Assembly: GCF_947507565.1 (NCBI RefSeq)
Contig: NC_089177.1
Span: 310,001 to 374,000, forward strand
DNA from: Oscarella lobularis
Taxonomy: Eukaryota; Porifera; Homoscleromorpha; Homosclerophorida; Oscarellidae
DNA length: 64,000 nucleotides
Direction: 5' to 3'
How positions within the stretch are numbered: position 1 is the first letter of the stretch; every line of letters starts with the position of its first letter. This document shows positions 50,151 through 63,229 of this stretch, piece by piece. The translations under genes and the position numbers were made by a program. The notes under the pieces are model-generated. The model saw nothing but the letters and a program-made list of their open reading frames with translations, did no database searches and was not told the DNA's origin.

Positions 50151-51733
50151 ATGACTCGACGAATCGCTCTCATTCGTCGATTCGTTGCTTCGTGGACGCC
50201 CGCAGTGCCAAGCGCGCGAGCCCAGCGCATAATGGATCGCGAATGGCAATACGGCGCTCACAACTATCGTCCCCTTCCCGTCGTTCTGACGCGCGGCGAA
50301 GGAATCCACGTCTGGGACGTCGACGATCGACGCTACGTCGATTTTCTGAGCGCCTACTCGGCAGTGAACCAAGGCCACTCGCATCCGCGAATTCTCGCCG
50401 CACTCGCGTCCCAATCTCGTCGCATAACGCTCACGTCGCGCGCCTTCTACAACGACGTCCTGGGCGACTTCGAAGAATACGTCACCAAGCTATTCGGATA
50501 CGATAAAGTATTGCCTATGAATTCGGGCAGCGAAGGCATCGAAACGGCGTTGAAATTGACGAGACGATGGGCGTACGAAGTCAAGGGCGTGCCGCCCAAT
50601 CAGGCGAAGGTCATCTTTTGCGAGAATAATTTCGCTGGGAGAACTATAGCGGAAGTGAGCGCCTCCACGGATCCTGACTCGCGTGGCGGATATGGGCCTT
50701 ATCTTCCTGGAGTCATTGTCATTCCTTATGACGATTTGACGGCACTTGAGGCATGCTGACAAATTATCGAGGAAAAGGAGAACGTTATGATTTCGTGTGT
50801 AGAATGCCGTGCGAGATCCTACCGTCGCTGGTTTTGTCGTCGAGCCAGTGCAAGGCGAAGCTGGAGTCATTGTGCCGAGCGACGGTTACCTTCGAAAAGC
50901 TTATGATATTTGCAAGAGAAATCGCGTTCTGTTTGTGGGTGACGAAATTCAGACAGGTCTCGGTCGAACTGGAAAGTAAGAGATAAATATAATAAGCAAT
51001 TAGCTCAGCTAACCTTTTTTTCTTATAAGGCGATTGGCCTGTGATTACGAAGACGTTCGTCCTGATATTCTTGTTCTAAGCAAAGCCATATCAGGCGGAG
51101 TACTTCCTGTAAGATCTAATAGTGTTGAGTACCTCTTCCTAGCATTTACAGTTAGCTGCTATTCTGGCTGACGACGAGATTATGCTCTGCATCAAGCCAA
51201 ATCAGGTAAAGAACAATAAAAAAAGAGATGAGATATGTATATCATTTTTAGCACGGGTCAACGTATGGTGGGAATCCTCTAGCTTGTAGAGTTGGTATAG
51301 AAGCGCTTAAAGTACGTGCACTTCTCGCTAATGCATTCGTACTGTTTATATACTTACCGTAGGTTATTGAAGAGGAACGATTGACAGAGAATGCCTATCG
51401 GCTTGGCAACATTCTTCGTGCCGAGCTAGAGAAAATCGACAAAAAGAAAGTCGTCACAGTTCGAGGCAAGGGCCTTCTGAATGCGATCGTGATTCCGGAA
51501 CGCAAAGGTGAATTCAAATAAGAAGGGGCTCCTTAAATTACTATTTTTTGTTGCTTTTTTTTTGTTGCCAAGACTACAATGCGTGGCTCGTGTGCCTGCG
51601 TTTGAGAGACAACGGACTCCTCGCGAAGCCGACGCACGAATCAATTATTCGTCTTGCGCCGCCGCTCGTCATCAACGAAGAACAGCTTCTCGATTGTGCG
51701 AAGATCATACGAGATACGGTGGAATCGTTCTAA
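50151..51733 (+). CDS. OAT: Ornithine aminotransferase, mitochondrial
   Basis: Starts at ATG 50151 with a leader rich in arginine ([15 protein letters not shown]). The first exon covers [57 protein letters not shown] and [20 protein letters not shown]. Later exons give [16 protein letters not shown]-type, [20 protein letters not shown] and [14 protein letters not shown], where the lysine binds PLP, then [14 protein letters not shown]. The end reads [19 protein letters not shown]. This class III aminotransferase converts ornithine and 2-oxoglutarate to glutamate semialdehyde and glutamate in mitochondria. Introns are about 50-70 nt. Confidence 0.92.
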
Positions 51734-52500
51734 TTATTCCGATTGCACGTGCTCCCCCTATTTGGTTATGAAATACAGTGAGCGTAAGGGTGAAATCGGC
51801 CCTTTAGACCCGTCTGCAGGGTATGCTTGTGTCTATACGCACGCACGCACGTACATTTTCGAGTCGACCTCTGCTCCATTTACCACGAACAAGCGGGGTG
51901 AAAGTGCGCATAGCTTTCGGCTTTCGCACGCGCGCTGCGGTATGACGGAGACGTCATTAGAGACATCCTATGCACGTCACGCCCCCTTCCGTAGCAACCG
52001 TATCCAGACAGTGCAACGACAATACCGTCGTTTTTCTCGTTAAGAATCTTTGTGCGTGGAAGTTGGCTCGTTTTGCTTTAGCGAGACATTTTGCATTGGT
52101 CTTTGTCGAAGTGCTTCCTAAGTTCCGGGTGTCACGTGACAGTGTCTTCCGTTGTTTCTTTGACTACTGTGTATACAAACAGAACGCAAAGAAACTGCGG
52201 CCAGATTGGTAAAGCATCTTGCCATATCGCAAAGCGCCTTTTCAATCGCGTAAAGAGCATATTTCCGGAGAGGAAGCGCCCTTTGTGGTTTCACTGACGA
52301 CAACGAATCGTGACGTCAATATAGAGTGAATGACGTCTTATGCCTTTGTTTGGAGTGCGCGTCAAGGCGACGCGGTATTTCCGTATGACGTCCTTCCGTA
52401 TAAGGTGCCCATATAACGAGACGCCTACTCAGAGCCAAGTCAGTATTCGCGTAAACAAGCGAGAAGGAGAGTATCTTATAACATTCAATTCCCGTCGCTT
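51734..52500 (+). promoter_or_regulatory. EGR upstream region with CRE and CArG-like sites
   Basis: No exons seen. Within 200 bp of the EGR start codon there is a perfect CRE (TGACGTCA at about 52311), two more TGACGTC half-type sites, and CTTCCGTATAAGG near 52392-52404, where an ETS-like CTTCCG overlaps a CArG-like CCGTATAAGG. CCCATATAACG follows at once. Vertebrate EGR1 is driven by SRF/ETS serum response elements and CRE sites, so the parallel is suggestive. Confidence 0.5.
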
Positions 52501-54197
<1,697 letters not shown>

Positions 54198-55005
54198 TTC
54201 TCGCAAGTGCATGACGACAACCAGCTCCGTTTGCTGAACCGTGACTTTGATTTTTAATTTTGTGTAGTGTATAGTTCTAAGGCATGGACGTTTTTCTTTC
54301 TGTTCGTCGACCGTAAGATCTATTTTTTCAGCGAGGTTTTCTTTTATGTAAGGTATGAAGTTGGATTCATTAATTAAAAAAAAGATATGAAGGTATAAAA
54401 CTGTGAATGAGCGTGTACGTCGGTTCCGGTGTGGGATGTACTGCTTTTAGTTCCAATTGCCCTATTTGCAATCGGAACAAACGGTTAAAGAACAGGGCGG
54501 TACAAACAGAAGCCTGTCCTCTCAAGTACTAAATACGCGTAGATCCTTAGGAAACTCCACGCGGACCGACAGCGACGTCCGCTGCGCTTCTGTAGACACT
54601 ACAGGTCAATACGAGTCATTCTCGAACTGAATCAGCGTAATGAGTCAGTTCCCGAGGTCGTGTTAAAGGTCAAAAGCGGTGACTAAGCATGACCGTCACC
54701 TTTCAGGTCAAAAATTTGTATAAGTGCGTGTGTCAAGATAACCAACCGTCCATCCGGTTTCCGTTCGTCATGCATAAGGTATCACGCGGCATCGTTTGAC
54801 CCTTGCGAGCCGAAAGTCTCGCTCAAAAACCCCGACTTTCCAAGCCGGAAGCAGTTAGCGTCAGTTTCATTTCCGGAGACGACTCTATCGCCAATAATTA
54901 ACCGCGCAAGATGGCTCGACGAGAAAGAATAGCCTACACCTGCCAACGCCCAGTAAAATAGACGTGAATACCAATAAGCGAAACCGAACTAATTTATACT
55001 CGGAA
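54198..55005. other. EGR 3' UTR and intergenic region
   Basis: No exons seen. It contains the probable 3' UTR of EGR with AT-rich segments near 54280-54390, and further on GC-rich sequence with no feature I can name. The convergent NRBF2 stop codon lies at 55006. Confidence 0.45.
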
Positions 55006-55872
55006 CTAGAACTTCAGAGTAGGCGGGGATTCGAGTGGAGGAAGAGATCCCAGCGCAGAAAGATCGTCGAAATTCTGCGCTTGAGATTTCTCCCCCTTTT
55101 CCTTTCCCACTCCTCCACAAATACAAAGTACCTTAAATCGTTCCAATTCCGCCTGCGCCGAATTTCTCTCGCGCGTCACTCGCTCGAGATCGTCGCGAAG
55201 TCGTCTCACTTCATATTGAAGACGATCCAATTGAGATTCTTTGAAATCGAGTCGTTCGTGGAGTTCTTTCTTGCTCAGACTTCCCGGGCCTTCGTCGACC
55301 GTCACGAAGGGAATTTTCGTCTCTTTCAAATAGGCCAAATAATTGTCGCCCGCTTTGTCGTTATCGTCGTCGTCGAAAATGTGACTTTCTCCGAATTCTA
55401 TCTCGCGAACAAAGTCCGTCATTTCGGATCGCTTGAGATGCTCGATCGCTCGCTCTCGTTCCAATCGTTCGACGTGACGCTTGTCTTGTCTTGCAGTGAA
55501 TTCCAAACGCGATTCGACCTGCTTCAAACGATCGTACTGAATTTCAAGAGACTGGGCCACCTTAGAAGAAAAAAGTTTTTTCCTCCCCTTGTACAAATTT
55601 TCGATTTTTACTTCTGGTTCTTGATTCGAATCTATGGCTGTCTTAATCAGCTCTGAAAAAATTACAAATTAGGGTGTTTTTGATTTGATTCTGTCGCTAC
55701 CTGCTGCTTTTCCGTAAAGGTTCGCCGCTTTGTCGTAAAGTCGTTTATTTGTCAGTCGTTCTGCCTGTCGCTCGACCTGATGAGCCTTGACGGAGTTAAA
55801 TTTTAGTGAGGAGCGAAGATGAAAAGTCGATTTTCCTGCCTGATTGAGCGGAGCAGACAAAATGTCGTTCAT
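55006..55872 (-). CDS. NRBF2: NRBF2-like, autophagy PI3K complex subunit
   Basis: Starts at ATG 55872 with MNDILSAPLNQ. If a 54-nt GC-AG intron (about 55785-55838) is removed, the next residues are AHQVERQAERLTNKRLYDKA, aligning without gap to the MIT domain of NRBF2 (PLNLAHQQSRRADRLL). The following exon gives KVAQSLEIQYDRLKQVESRL, EFGESHIFDDDDNDKA and a long coiled coil ending near LKVLCICGG. NRBF2 joins the ATG14-containing class III PI3K complex through its MIT domain and promotes autophagy. The 54-nt segment is a multiple of three, so its retention would only add 18 residues. Confidence 0.75.
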
Positions 55873-56019
55873 GAAAGAAGACCACCTCCTGAAAAACGTC
55901 ACAGAAGATGAAACGATCCCTAACGCGTCGCGAATAGCGAAATTTCGAGTGACAAAAGCCAAGGCTAATCCGGGCGATCGCCGCTGTAGACCCGGACCCG
56001 AAACAAAGTCCGCGGACTC

Positions 56020-57207
56020 ATGTTCAATCTAAGCCGTACAGAGTTCGTCGAAGCTATATCATCAACGACAGCAGTCAGCGCTGACGGATATGACGCGAAG
56101 AACCTAATAAGCGTCGATTCGCGCGAGCGAAGCCGCGGATTCCGAGCAGAACGCTTCATTCGAACCCCGATCATCATCACACTTCGCTTTCGACACGGAG
56201 TAGCAATAAAAGCACTTCTCCTGCACACGGGAACGCGTACAAGCACAGTGGAAGTATGGATCAAAACAAACAGTCGAGAATCGGAAGCCAGTGCCGTGAC
56301 GAAGGAAGAATCTCCACCCAAATTGCAGGCAGATCCCAGCTGGTTTCTCAGCTCCAAAATAGCGACATCAGCTAATGGCTTGACGTCGTATCTACTAAAT
56401 CCTGCATTCGATTCGCGTTCCGGTTTATCTCGCGTTGCTAATAGCAAAACGCCTCGAGGAACGTTTTTTTCGCGCGAAGACGACAGTAACGAACTGCTGC
56501 TACAAAAATCCAGCCTTAGGCGAGGTCATTTATGGCTCTCAGCGCGCACAATAGCAATACGAATCGTCCACGTTTGCGACTCCGCGACGCCGACGCTGAA
56601 TCTCTTGGAAATCCACGGCACGCCGTCGTCTCGACTTTGGGGAAATATAGAGCTATTAGAATCGAAGAGAACGAGTTCGACAAAGCCAGACGTGAACATT
56701 GGAAAGGATAGAGAAATTGAATTAGAAGGCACTAAATCGAAGTCTGCTTGCACGACAGAGTCTTCATCCTCCTCCTCCTCCTCGTCGTCGTCGTCGTCTT
56801 TAGTGCCGGCTGAGTTTCTCGACGAGCTGACGCACGAAATCATGCGACAACCGATTGTTTTGCCATCTGGACACGTCGTTGACGTCAGCAGCGTCGAGCG
56901 GCACGCGTCGTCTGAAGCAGCGTGGTGTCGCGCGCCGTCGGATCCGTTCACCGGTTTGCCGTACACCGACGAACGTCGTCCCGTGCCGTCGCCCTGTCTC
57001 AAGTCGCGAATCGACGATTTTCTGCTAAGGAATCCGGGTTACGATTCCGGTCGACGACTGAAGGGCGTTTGGGAGCCGGACTGGCCAAAGACGAGTCGAC
57101 TCGTTCGCAAACGTGATCGATCGACGACGACGATGACGATGACGACGACGGCGGCGGAATCGGATGTTTCGTCGTCGTCAAAAGTTGTCTGTCGCCATGG
57201 TGAGTAG
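56020..57207 (+). CDS. UBOX5: U-box E3 ubiquitin ligase RNF37/UBOX5-like, without visible RING
   Basis: The N-terminal region (VSADGYDAKNLISVDSRERS, RGFRAERFIRTPIIITLRF) matches the conserved N-terminal domain of RNF37. A serine run precedes the U-box at about residues 265-340: LVPAEFLDELTHEIMRQPIV, LPSGHVVDVSSVERH, APSDPFTGLPYTDERRPVP. It works with E2 enzymes and is linked to HSP70/HSC70 in family studies. Vertebrate RNF37 continues to a C-terminal RING, but here the frame ends at 57205. A donor (ATG/GTGAGT) at 57200 could splice to about 57254, giving only a short tail before TAA. No RING exon was found downstream. Start codons of UBOX5 and NRBF2 lie 147 bp apart, divergent. Confidence 0.78.
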   Translation: MFNLSRTEFVEAISSTTAVSADGYDAKNLISVDSRERSRGFRAERFIRTPIIITLRFRHGVAIKALLLHTGTRTSTVEVWIKTNSRESEASAVTKEESPPKLQADPSWFLSSKIATSANGLTSYLLNPAFDSRSGLSRVANSKTPRGTFFSREDDSNELLLQKSSLRRGHLWLSARTIAIRIVHVCDSATPTLNLLEIHGTPSSRLWGNIELLESKRTSSTKPDVNIGKDREIELEGTKSKSACTTESSSSSSSSSSSSSLVPAEFLDELTHEIMRQPIVLPSGHVVDVSSVERHASSEAAWCRAPSDPFTGLPYTDERRPVPSPCLKSRIDDFLLRNPGYDSGRRLKGVWEPDWPKTSRLVRKRDRSTTTMTMTTTAAESDVSSSSKVVCRHGE

Positions 57208-59365
57208 TTGGACTTTTGCACAAGGTGTTCCAACGTCCGCAAAATCAAAATAGGTGTTGAAAATAGAATTTGCGCTCGTGCGGTTAATCGATCCATTAGC
57301 TAATTCGGTTCGCTACGGTAGAGCCCGAGGGCTACAGCTAGACAGACTAATAGATCCTTTAGACAGCGTCGGAGTAGCAATCTTGCCCTTCCATTGACAC
57401 GTCGTCCCCTAGGGTACTTGTAGCGAACTTTCGTAGGATACGTAGTAGGTTGCCGATAGCAACGCGCACGCAGGTTCGACTTCTGTTTTAGTTTGGTGAC
57501 ACATTTAGCCGGCAAGTACGCTGGAATTCCATTTGATTAGCATTCATGGGATTCTTTTTTCGAGCAGGTCCGCTCGTGCGCGTAGGTTTTATATATAGCT
57601 ACCGCAACCGGAGGAAGTTTATTCGATGTTTTAAATATGCGTGGCGCTGTATCGTCGCAACCGCGCACGCGGGCGGCATTTGGCATCTTTGAATTTTGCA
57701 TAGCGCGCTATATTGCAATAGGCGTGGTGTAGAAATAACGGTTAATGCAAGCGGAAGTGCGCACGTCCGTCCGTCCGTCCGCGGGGTGAACGGATCGTCT
57801 TGGGTGGGCGAAGATTCGTGTCAGGGTCACTGACCACCACCCATAAATCGAATTCCTGTCATAAAAGAACGTTGACCTGTTGCACTCAATTTTCGACAAA
57901 GGGTAGAAAAGAACGAATGATTTTCGTTCGTCTCGTGAAAGAGGGGGCCCCCCCTTTGTTTCTTTTAAATCTAGGAAGGCTCGCAGCTGATCCCTAGTGC
58001 ATTTATGCTAAAGCGCGCAATTTCCTTTCCTATCCGAGACTCTCTCCTTTCGCTGAGTCGCTCCTTTTGCGACTCCATAAATGCATGTTCTCATTTGACT
58101 TTGCAAACGTAACACGGGACGGATGTGGTCGAGGAGACCACCGGGCTCTGGTTTCGTTTATCCGTCGCTGAGTACACAACCTTGGCCGATAACGTAATAC
58201 ACGTTGGGACAGCCCGTCGAGGGATTAAAACAATTTCCGCGGTTCCTTTTGAAGTCAGCCGCCCAGTAAATGACGTGAATTCAATGGACGATCCCTCTTT
58301 TTATTTTAGGCTCGTAAGAAATTAGGGAGGGGACTCCGGTGCCTCGTGCACAGGTTCGCGTATAAAAAGAGGAAGCCGAGTTCGAAAGTCGACCAAACAA
58401 GGATACAAGACCGGCCGGGCAGTTACGAGAATAAAAGGTATGGTTGAAAGTTTTGCTTGCGCCACACGCACACCCACTCACAATGAGCGCGTGCCGGCCA
58501 CGTGCCATCGTGACACCCGCGTCGGTCAGCTCGATCCCGCCGTTGCGTACCGGCTAACCGGGGCAACGGATCGACTTCTTTACAAACTCAAACCCGATCC
58601 GTGCAACCCCACGCTCCAAATCGAATTTCGCACCACGGGCGCCTTTGTGACTGAGTCATAGCGAGAGCCCGCGGCAACGGTCCCCGACGTGCAAGCGTCG
58701 TTCGCCGATTAGTGCATGCAAGTTGGGTAATTGCATTACCTCTTCGTAGTTGCCTTTGCGGCTTGGAGCGGTATGCTATTTTTCGCCCCCGATCTATAGA
58801 ATAGAGGGCGCTCGTCTCGCGACTAATTCACTTTGATCCCAGCGTTCGTTCAGACCGCCTCGCGTATCCGCCCTCGCTTGTTTTGTTCCGCCGTCGCGAT
58901 CGTTTAAATCCTCGCGAAGCGCACTTCGACTCGCAGTTGGCTTCGCACGCTAGTACCTCGTTCAAGTCAGGTATCGACCTCCTTTCGGCCGTTGACTGGC
59001 TTCTGTAAGGTATAAACCCTTGTACACAACTCGGTCGGCTTCGTGGGCTGGCGCATCGAGTTCGCGCGTCGGTTAAAAAACAGAAACGCGCCGGTTTCTT
59101 TTTTTTTCGCGGTCTCCAACGCTCGTTCGCGCGCGCTCGCTCGGTAACTACAACGTTCTAACGACCTAAGCGTCGTTTAGCGGTTCGTCCGAGTCCGGAA
59201 CTCAGTGACCTACTAGACGTCACTGAAGCGCGCGGCTGGACGACAGCCGTCACTTTTGTCGAACCTTGTCTCTAACACCTCGACGCGCACATCCTGTACA
59301 CCCTTCAATGCGTCACCCTCATTCTCTCTTTTTTTTCGAAAGGATTTCCGCCGTTTACGACGCGC
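57208..59365. promoter_or_regulatory. Upstream region of the Glass-type gene
   Basis: A 2.1-kb stretch with no recognised coding exon. It holds a (CCGT)n run near 57764-57780, a TATA box (GCGTATAAAAAGAGG) near 58360 and a second TATA-like GGTATAAACCC near 59010. Either could drive the zinc finger gene with a 5' UTR of 0.3-1 kb. A 73-codon frame at 58440-58661 is conserved with nothing I know and may be an upstream ORF. Confidence 0.4.
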
Positions 59366-61231
59366 ATGGCTTCGAGTTTTCTACCTCTTATGCACACCGA
59401 GCCGTTGTGGACAAAGAAAATCGAAATGCCCGCGAACGTCGGCGATTGTTCGGTACCGCAGCTGAATCACACGTCGAGCGCGCGATACGACTTTAGTCTA
59501 CCGCCTGTCGAAACGGTCGCTCATCATCAGGACTACGATCTCCACCAATACATGGGCACGAACGCCGACGGATCGCCCGTCGGATTCTCTCGTCCGCTCA
59601 AGCATTTGACCGAGTAAGTGGAACGAGGAATTGTTTTTGTTACTGTAATGCGTGTGTCCACGCGACGGCGGCCCCTTTTTCGATTTTCGCGTGTGTTCTT
59701 CCCTCTCCCCCTTCACGCGCGCGCGCGCAGCGGGCGGGAGTTCTCATCTTTCACGCGCCAACCCGCGCGCCAATCCTGTTAGCGTTCGCGCGCTTGTCAC
59801 GCGACTTTGATTCCTGTGAGAGAATGGGGGAGGGGAAAAATCCCATGACGACGAGCGGTCCCGTCGCGAAAAAAAAAGCGTGCGCCAACACAATTCCCCT
59901 CGCTCGATTCTTCGCAATTTACCGACCGGACCTTCGGCTAGATGACCCATTTGCAATCGTGGCTCCACTACGACCGTCCCTCATGCATATCAAATAGCCA
60001 GCCAATTAGTACAACATTGCTGCCATTACCCAACGTCGACCATATTAGGCCCGATCGAAAAGGGGACCCCCTATTTTTGAACGCCCCGTCTAACTGTCTC
60101 TCTTTGTCCGCCCCCTCTCGAACCAGGCTTCAACCGGTCTCGCAAAACCACGAAATCGCGAAAACGCTTCTCTGGCTCAAAAACGGCGGCGCCGGCGCGG
60201 CCGTCGCAGCGGCAGCGGCAGCGGCAGCGTCAGCGAGCGAAAACGCTAGCGGAACAAACGGCGGCGGCGCCGGAATCGACTCGATGGCCGCGCTCAACAC
60301 TTTCCTTCCCGAACACGTGCACGACGCGATGATATGGAAGTCTCCCTACGGTCCCGGTGGTCCGGCAACGTCAATGGGAATGCCGACAATGCACCAGGCG
60401 GCAGCGGCGGCGGCCGCTGCAGCGGCAGCCAATCATCATCATCACCAACACCAAAGCCCGTCAACCCTGCCTCCCGTCACCGGATATGGACAGGGTAACG
60501 CCTCGACGACGACGACGGCACCCGGAGGCGGCGGTGCCAGCGGCGGTTCCTATCATCATCATCATCATCCGTCGCTTTTTTCGCCCGCCGGTCATGATAT
60601 GAAATTGATGAGCTCCGGCGTTTTCGCCGGTCCCGATCATTGGGCGAACGGCGGCGGCGGCGTTCCGTCGACGGCTGGATCACCGTTCGGCGGAAGCGGT
60701 GGGGATCCCTATAAGAGCGTTGGACCGCCGTCTTCCGCAGGATCCGTCGGCGCGACGTCTGGTCCCATGGCCGGCGCAGGCAAGTCCAAGTCAAATATGT
60801 GTCACATTTGCGGGAAGAAGTACGCGCGCCCGTCGACGCTCAAGACGCATTTGCGCACGCATTCCGGCGAAAAGCCCTACTGCTGTCAGGTGTGCGGAAA
60901 GTCGTTCACGCAGGCGGCGAATTTGACGGCGCACCTGCGCACGCACTCGGGCGAAAAGCCGTTTCAGTGCAAGATCTGCAATCGACGCTTCTCGCAGTCG
61001 TCCTCCGTCACGACGCACATGCGTACCCACAGCGGCGAACGGCCGTATCAGTGCAAGATATGCCAGCGCACGTTCGCCGACACGTCGACCCTCACGAAGC
61101 ACATAAGAACGCACTCTGGCGAAAAACCGTACAAGTGCAAGATCTGCGGTATGGCCTTTTCTCAATCGGGCAATTTGAATCGACACATGAAGACGCACAA
61201 TAAGCACTCGGACGAAGCCAAGTCCGACTAA
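59366..61231 (+). CDS. glass: Glass-type five-finger C2H2 transcription factor
   Basis: Two exons, 59366-59613 and 60127-61231, join in phase 2 to 450 residues. The N-terminal half is rich in Ala, Gly and His runs with a few conserved-looking spots ([12 protein letters not shown]). The C-terminus holds five tandem C2H2 fingers: [80 protein letters not shown] and [20 protein letters not shown]. The helices [31 protein letters not shown] and QSGNLNRH match Drosophila Glass finger by finger. Glass specifies photoreceptors in insects; its role outside Bilateria is unclear. Stop at 61229-61231. Confidence 0.85.
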
Positions 61232-61232
61232 A

Positions 61233-61234
<2 letters not shown>

Positions 61235-61263
<29 letters not shown>

Positions 61264-61265
61264 GA
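61235..61265 (+). repeat. (GA)n microsatellite
   Basis: Directly after the Glass-type stop codon, AGAAAGAGAGAGAGAGAGAG and further GA units, in the 3' UTR. Confidence 0.9.
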
Positions 61266-61800
61266 TGTGAACGAAAGGGAACTAGGACAGACACGCGCAT
61301 TCACGCATCTCATCTAGTGTAGCGGAAGCTCACGATATAACAGGTTGCACAGCATCTGTGCATCGTATATAGAGCAAGCCCTCACGCGATTCTTGTTTCA
61401 GTTTGTGTGTTGTTGTCTTTTTTTTTCCACTTGGGTCTGTGCCGCCACCGCCACCCCGCCGCCGCCTTGCTTGCACCGCAGGGGTTTAGTTCAAATCATG
61501 TACATCTGATAGGGTTATTGCTTTCCTTTTTGGGGGATGGTGGTGGCGATAATGTATCACTAGACAAAATTTGGCCTGATTTCAAATGAATTTTACAGAG
61601 ACTCTTGCGATTTTACCGTTTCTAAATTGAATGCTCTGAATCAATACGTGCTCCTCTGAATAATGATATATATATAAATATATAATTAGTCTGATGACGA
61701 CAGCGGAAATTGGACGGTGCCGCCACCCAAAGTTGAGCATACATAATTCAATATGGTATCTATTTTGACTGTGCAAAGCGCACAACAAGCTTTCCATCTC
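61266..61800. other. 3' UTRs between convergent genes
   Basis: No exons. The region contains the end of the Glass-type transcript, a TATATATAAATATATA stretch near 61664-61682, and the end of the convergent ZDHHC16 transcript. Confidence 0.4.
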
Positions 61801-63169
61801 TCACAATAGCAAGGGAACAGAACGCGGGCTTGTGTCCGTACCATTGTCTAAATATTCCCTCAGGTCCCACTCTAATCCACTTCCTGGCGGTTTATGTGCC
61901 GACGGCCACAGTAAACTCCTCCAATTCCTAAACACGGATGTCCGCCGTTCCACGTCAAAGGTCAGCTTACTAATTCAACACTATGCATACCTGGAACCGG
62001 TCAAACCAAGAAAGAGCCGCCAGTTCCTCGCTACTCCGTAATCATTGCGATTCAAAAAAATCTAAGACCACCCAGCTATACGTAAAAACCTCGATTGTCT
62101 CCATGGTGACTTACAAAGCCGTGCTTTAGGTACGTCTTTTCTAGTTCTCTGTTGACGTGAAGTTCGATCGACGTCTGACCGGTGCTGATCAAGAAAGAGT
62201 GCCAACTGGCCAGCATTCCCACGGCGAGGCACACGGTTAGGCAGAGTACGGTGACGGGGATGACTAAAGAACGTCTCCACGTATAATCGTCCAGAGAAAT
62301 CTAAACAAATCAAGGGTCAGTCATCGGGAGGGGGTATGGTTCTCCCTTTACCTCGGTCGCGAAAAACATCTCCGAGAACGTATTCCACGATATCCAAGCA
62401 ACAAAGGCGGCTCCAATTGATATGTAGACGCAAAAGAGTAGAAAATATCGATGATTCAAATGTCCAACGCAGTTATTGATCCAAGCTGAGAGGACAAGAG
62501 TAAGCCTAAGAATCTGTGAATGCGTCTCGACTCACGACAGTGATGATCCATTTTCAGCACACATCTATATTTATATAATAAATAATGCAAATAACGAACG
62601 GATCTGGTACCTCTTGCACGCCGTGCAATGATGAGTCCGCGGCGGCTTCATCTGCATGCACTTATGGCAAAATTTCCATCCTCTTCGCAAGTTGAACTCG
62701 GTCGCCTAGAGAAACGGTCCCCGGATGCTCGAAAAATGACGACGATCTTTCTCACCGCCGGTGGACTGCCCGGTCGCGTCGCAACGCACATGTAGTAGTG
62801 AAATGCAATGTTCGCGAGAAGCCAATGACCCAGTATGATATAGATCGTCGTGAGAAAGTAACTGGTTTCCACGTAAACAGGCAGAATGTATAAATAGACT
62901 GTTACTACAACGAGAGATATCAGCAAGACGACACCAACGACGAACAACTGCGAGGAGGTACGATAAGACAGAGATCGGACGGGGAGAAAGCAAGGAGCGT
63001 GTACCGGGCCACTTAGAGAGACCAATTTGTAGAAAACGAGTATCAGTGCGCTTAGAATGGCATCGGCTACGTAGCTCGGAGTCTTCCTTTCGGTGGTGTA
63101 GGTCAGAGAGCATACAGTTTGGCGAAAAATTCGCATATAGCGTAATGGACGGCCGCTGAGTGCGGTCAT
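61801..63169 (-). CDS. ZDHHC16: DHHC palmitoyltransferase, ZDHHC16-like
   Basis: Multi-exon gene from ATG 63169. Membrane segments are visible in LFVVGVVLLISLVVVTVYLY and TIYIILGHWLLANIAFHYY. The zinc-binding DHHC region begins RRGWKFCHKCMQMKPPRTHH in the exon near 62640-62700 and continues CTACKR in the next. A further segment near 62100-62290 gives VTVLCLTVCLAVGMLASWHS and TSIELHVNRELEKTYLKHGF. The last exons encode NRNDYGVARNWRLFLGLTG and a tail ending SPRSVPLLL at 61801. The TSIE.HIN..E and N.YNYG..NW..FLG blocks are typical of ZDHHC16, an ER/Golgi protein acyltransferase. The start codon lies 60 bp from that of the S28 peptidase gene. Confidence 0.85.
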
Positions 63170-63229
63170 TCAGACGGCAGACGGGAAAAAATCGTCATTC
63201 TTTGTTGTCAATGCGCGCGCTAGACGAGA

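Noticed and set aside
57300-57515. Minus-strand 71-codon frame rich in arginine
   Set aside because: No homology, no splice partners, and it lies in the upstream region of the zinc finger gene.
60357-60794. Frames with histidine/isoleucine or arginine runs overlapping the Glass-type gene
   Set aside because: They are alternative readings of trinucleotide runs in the true frame.
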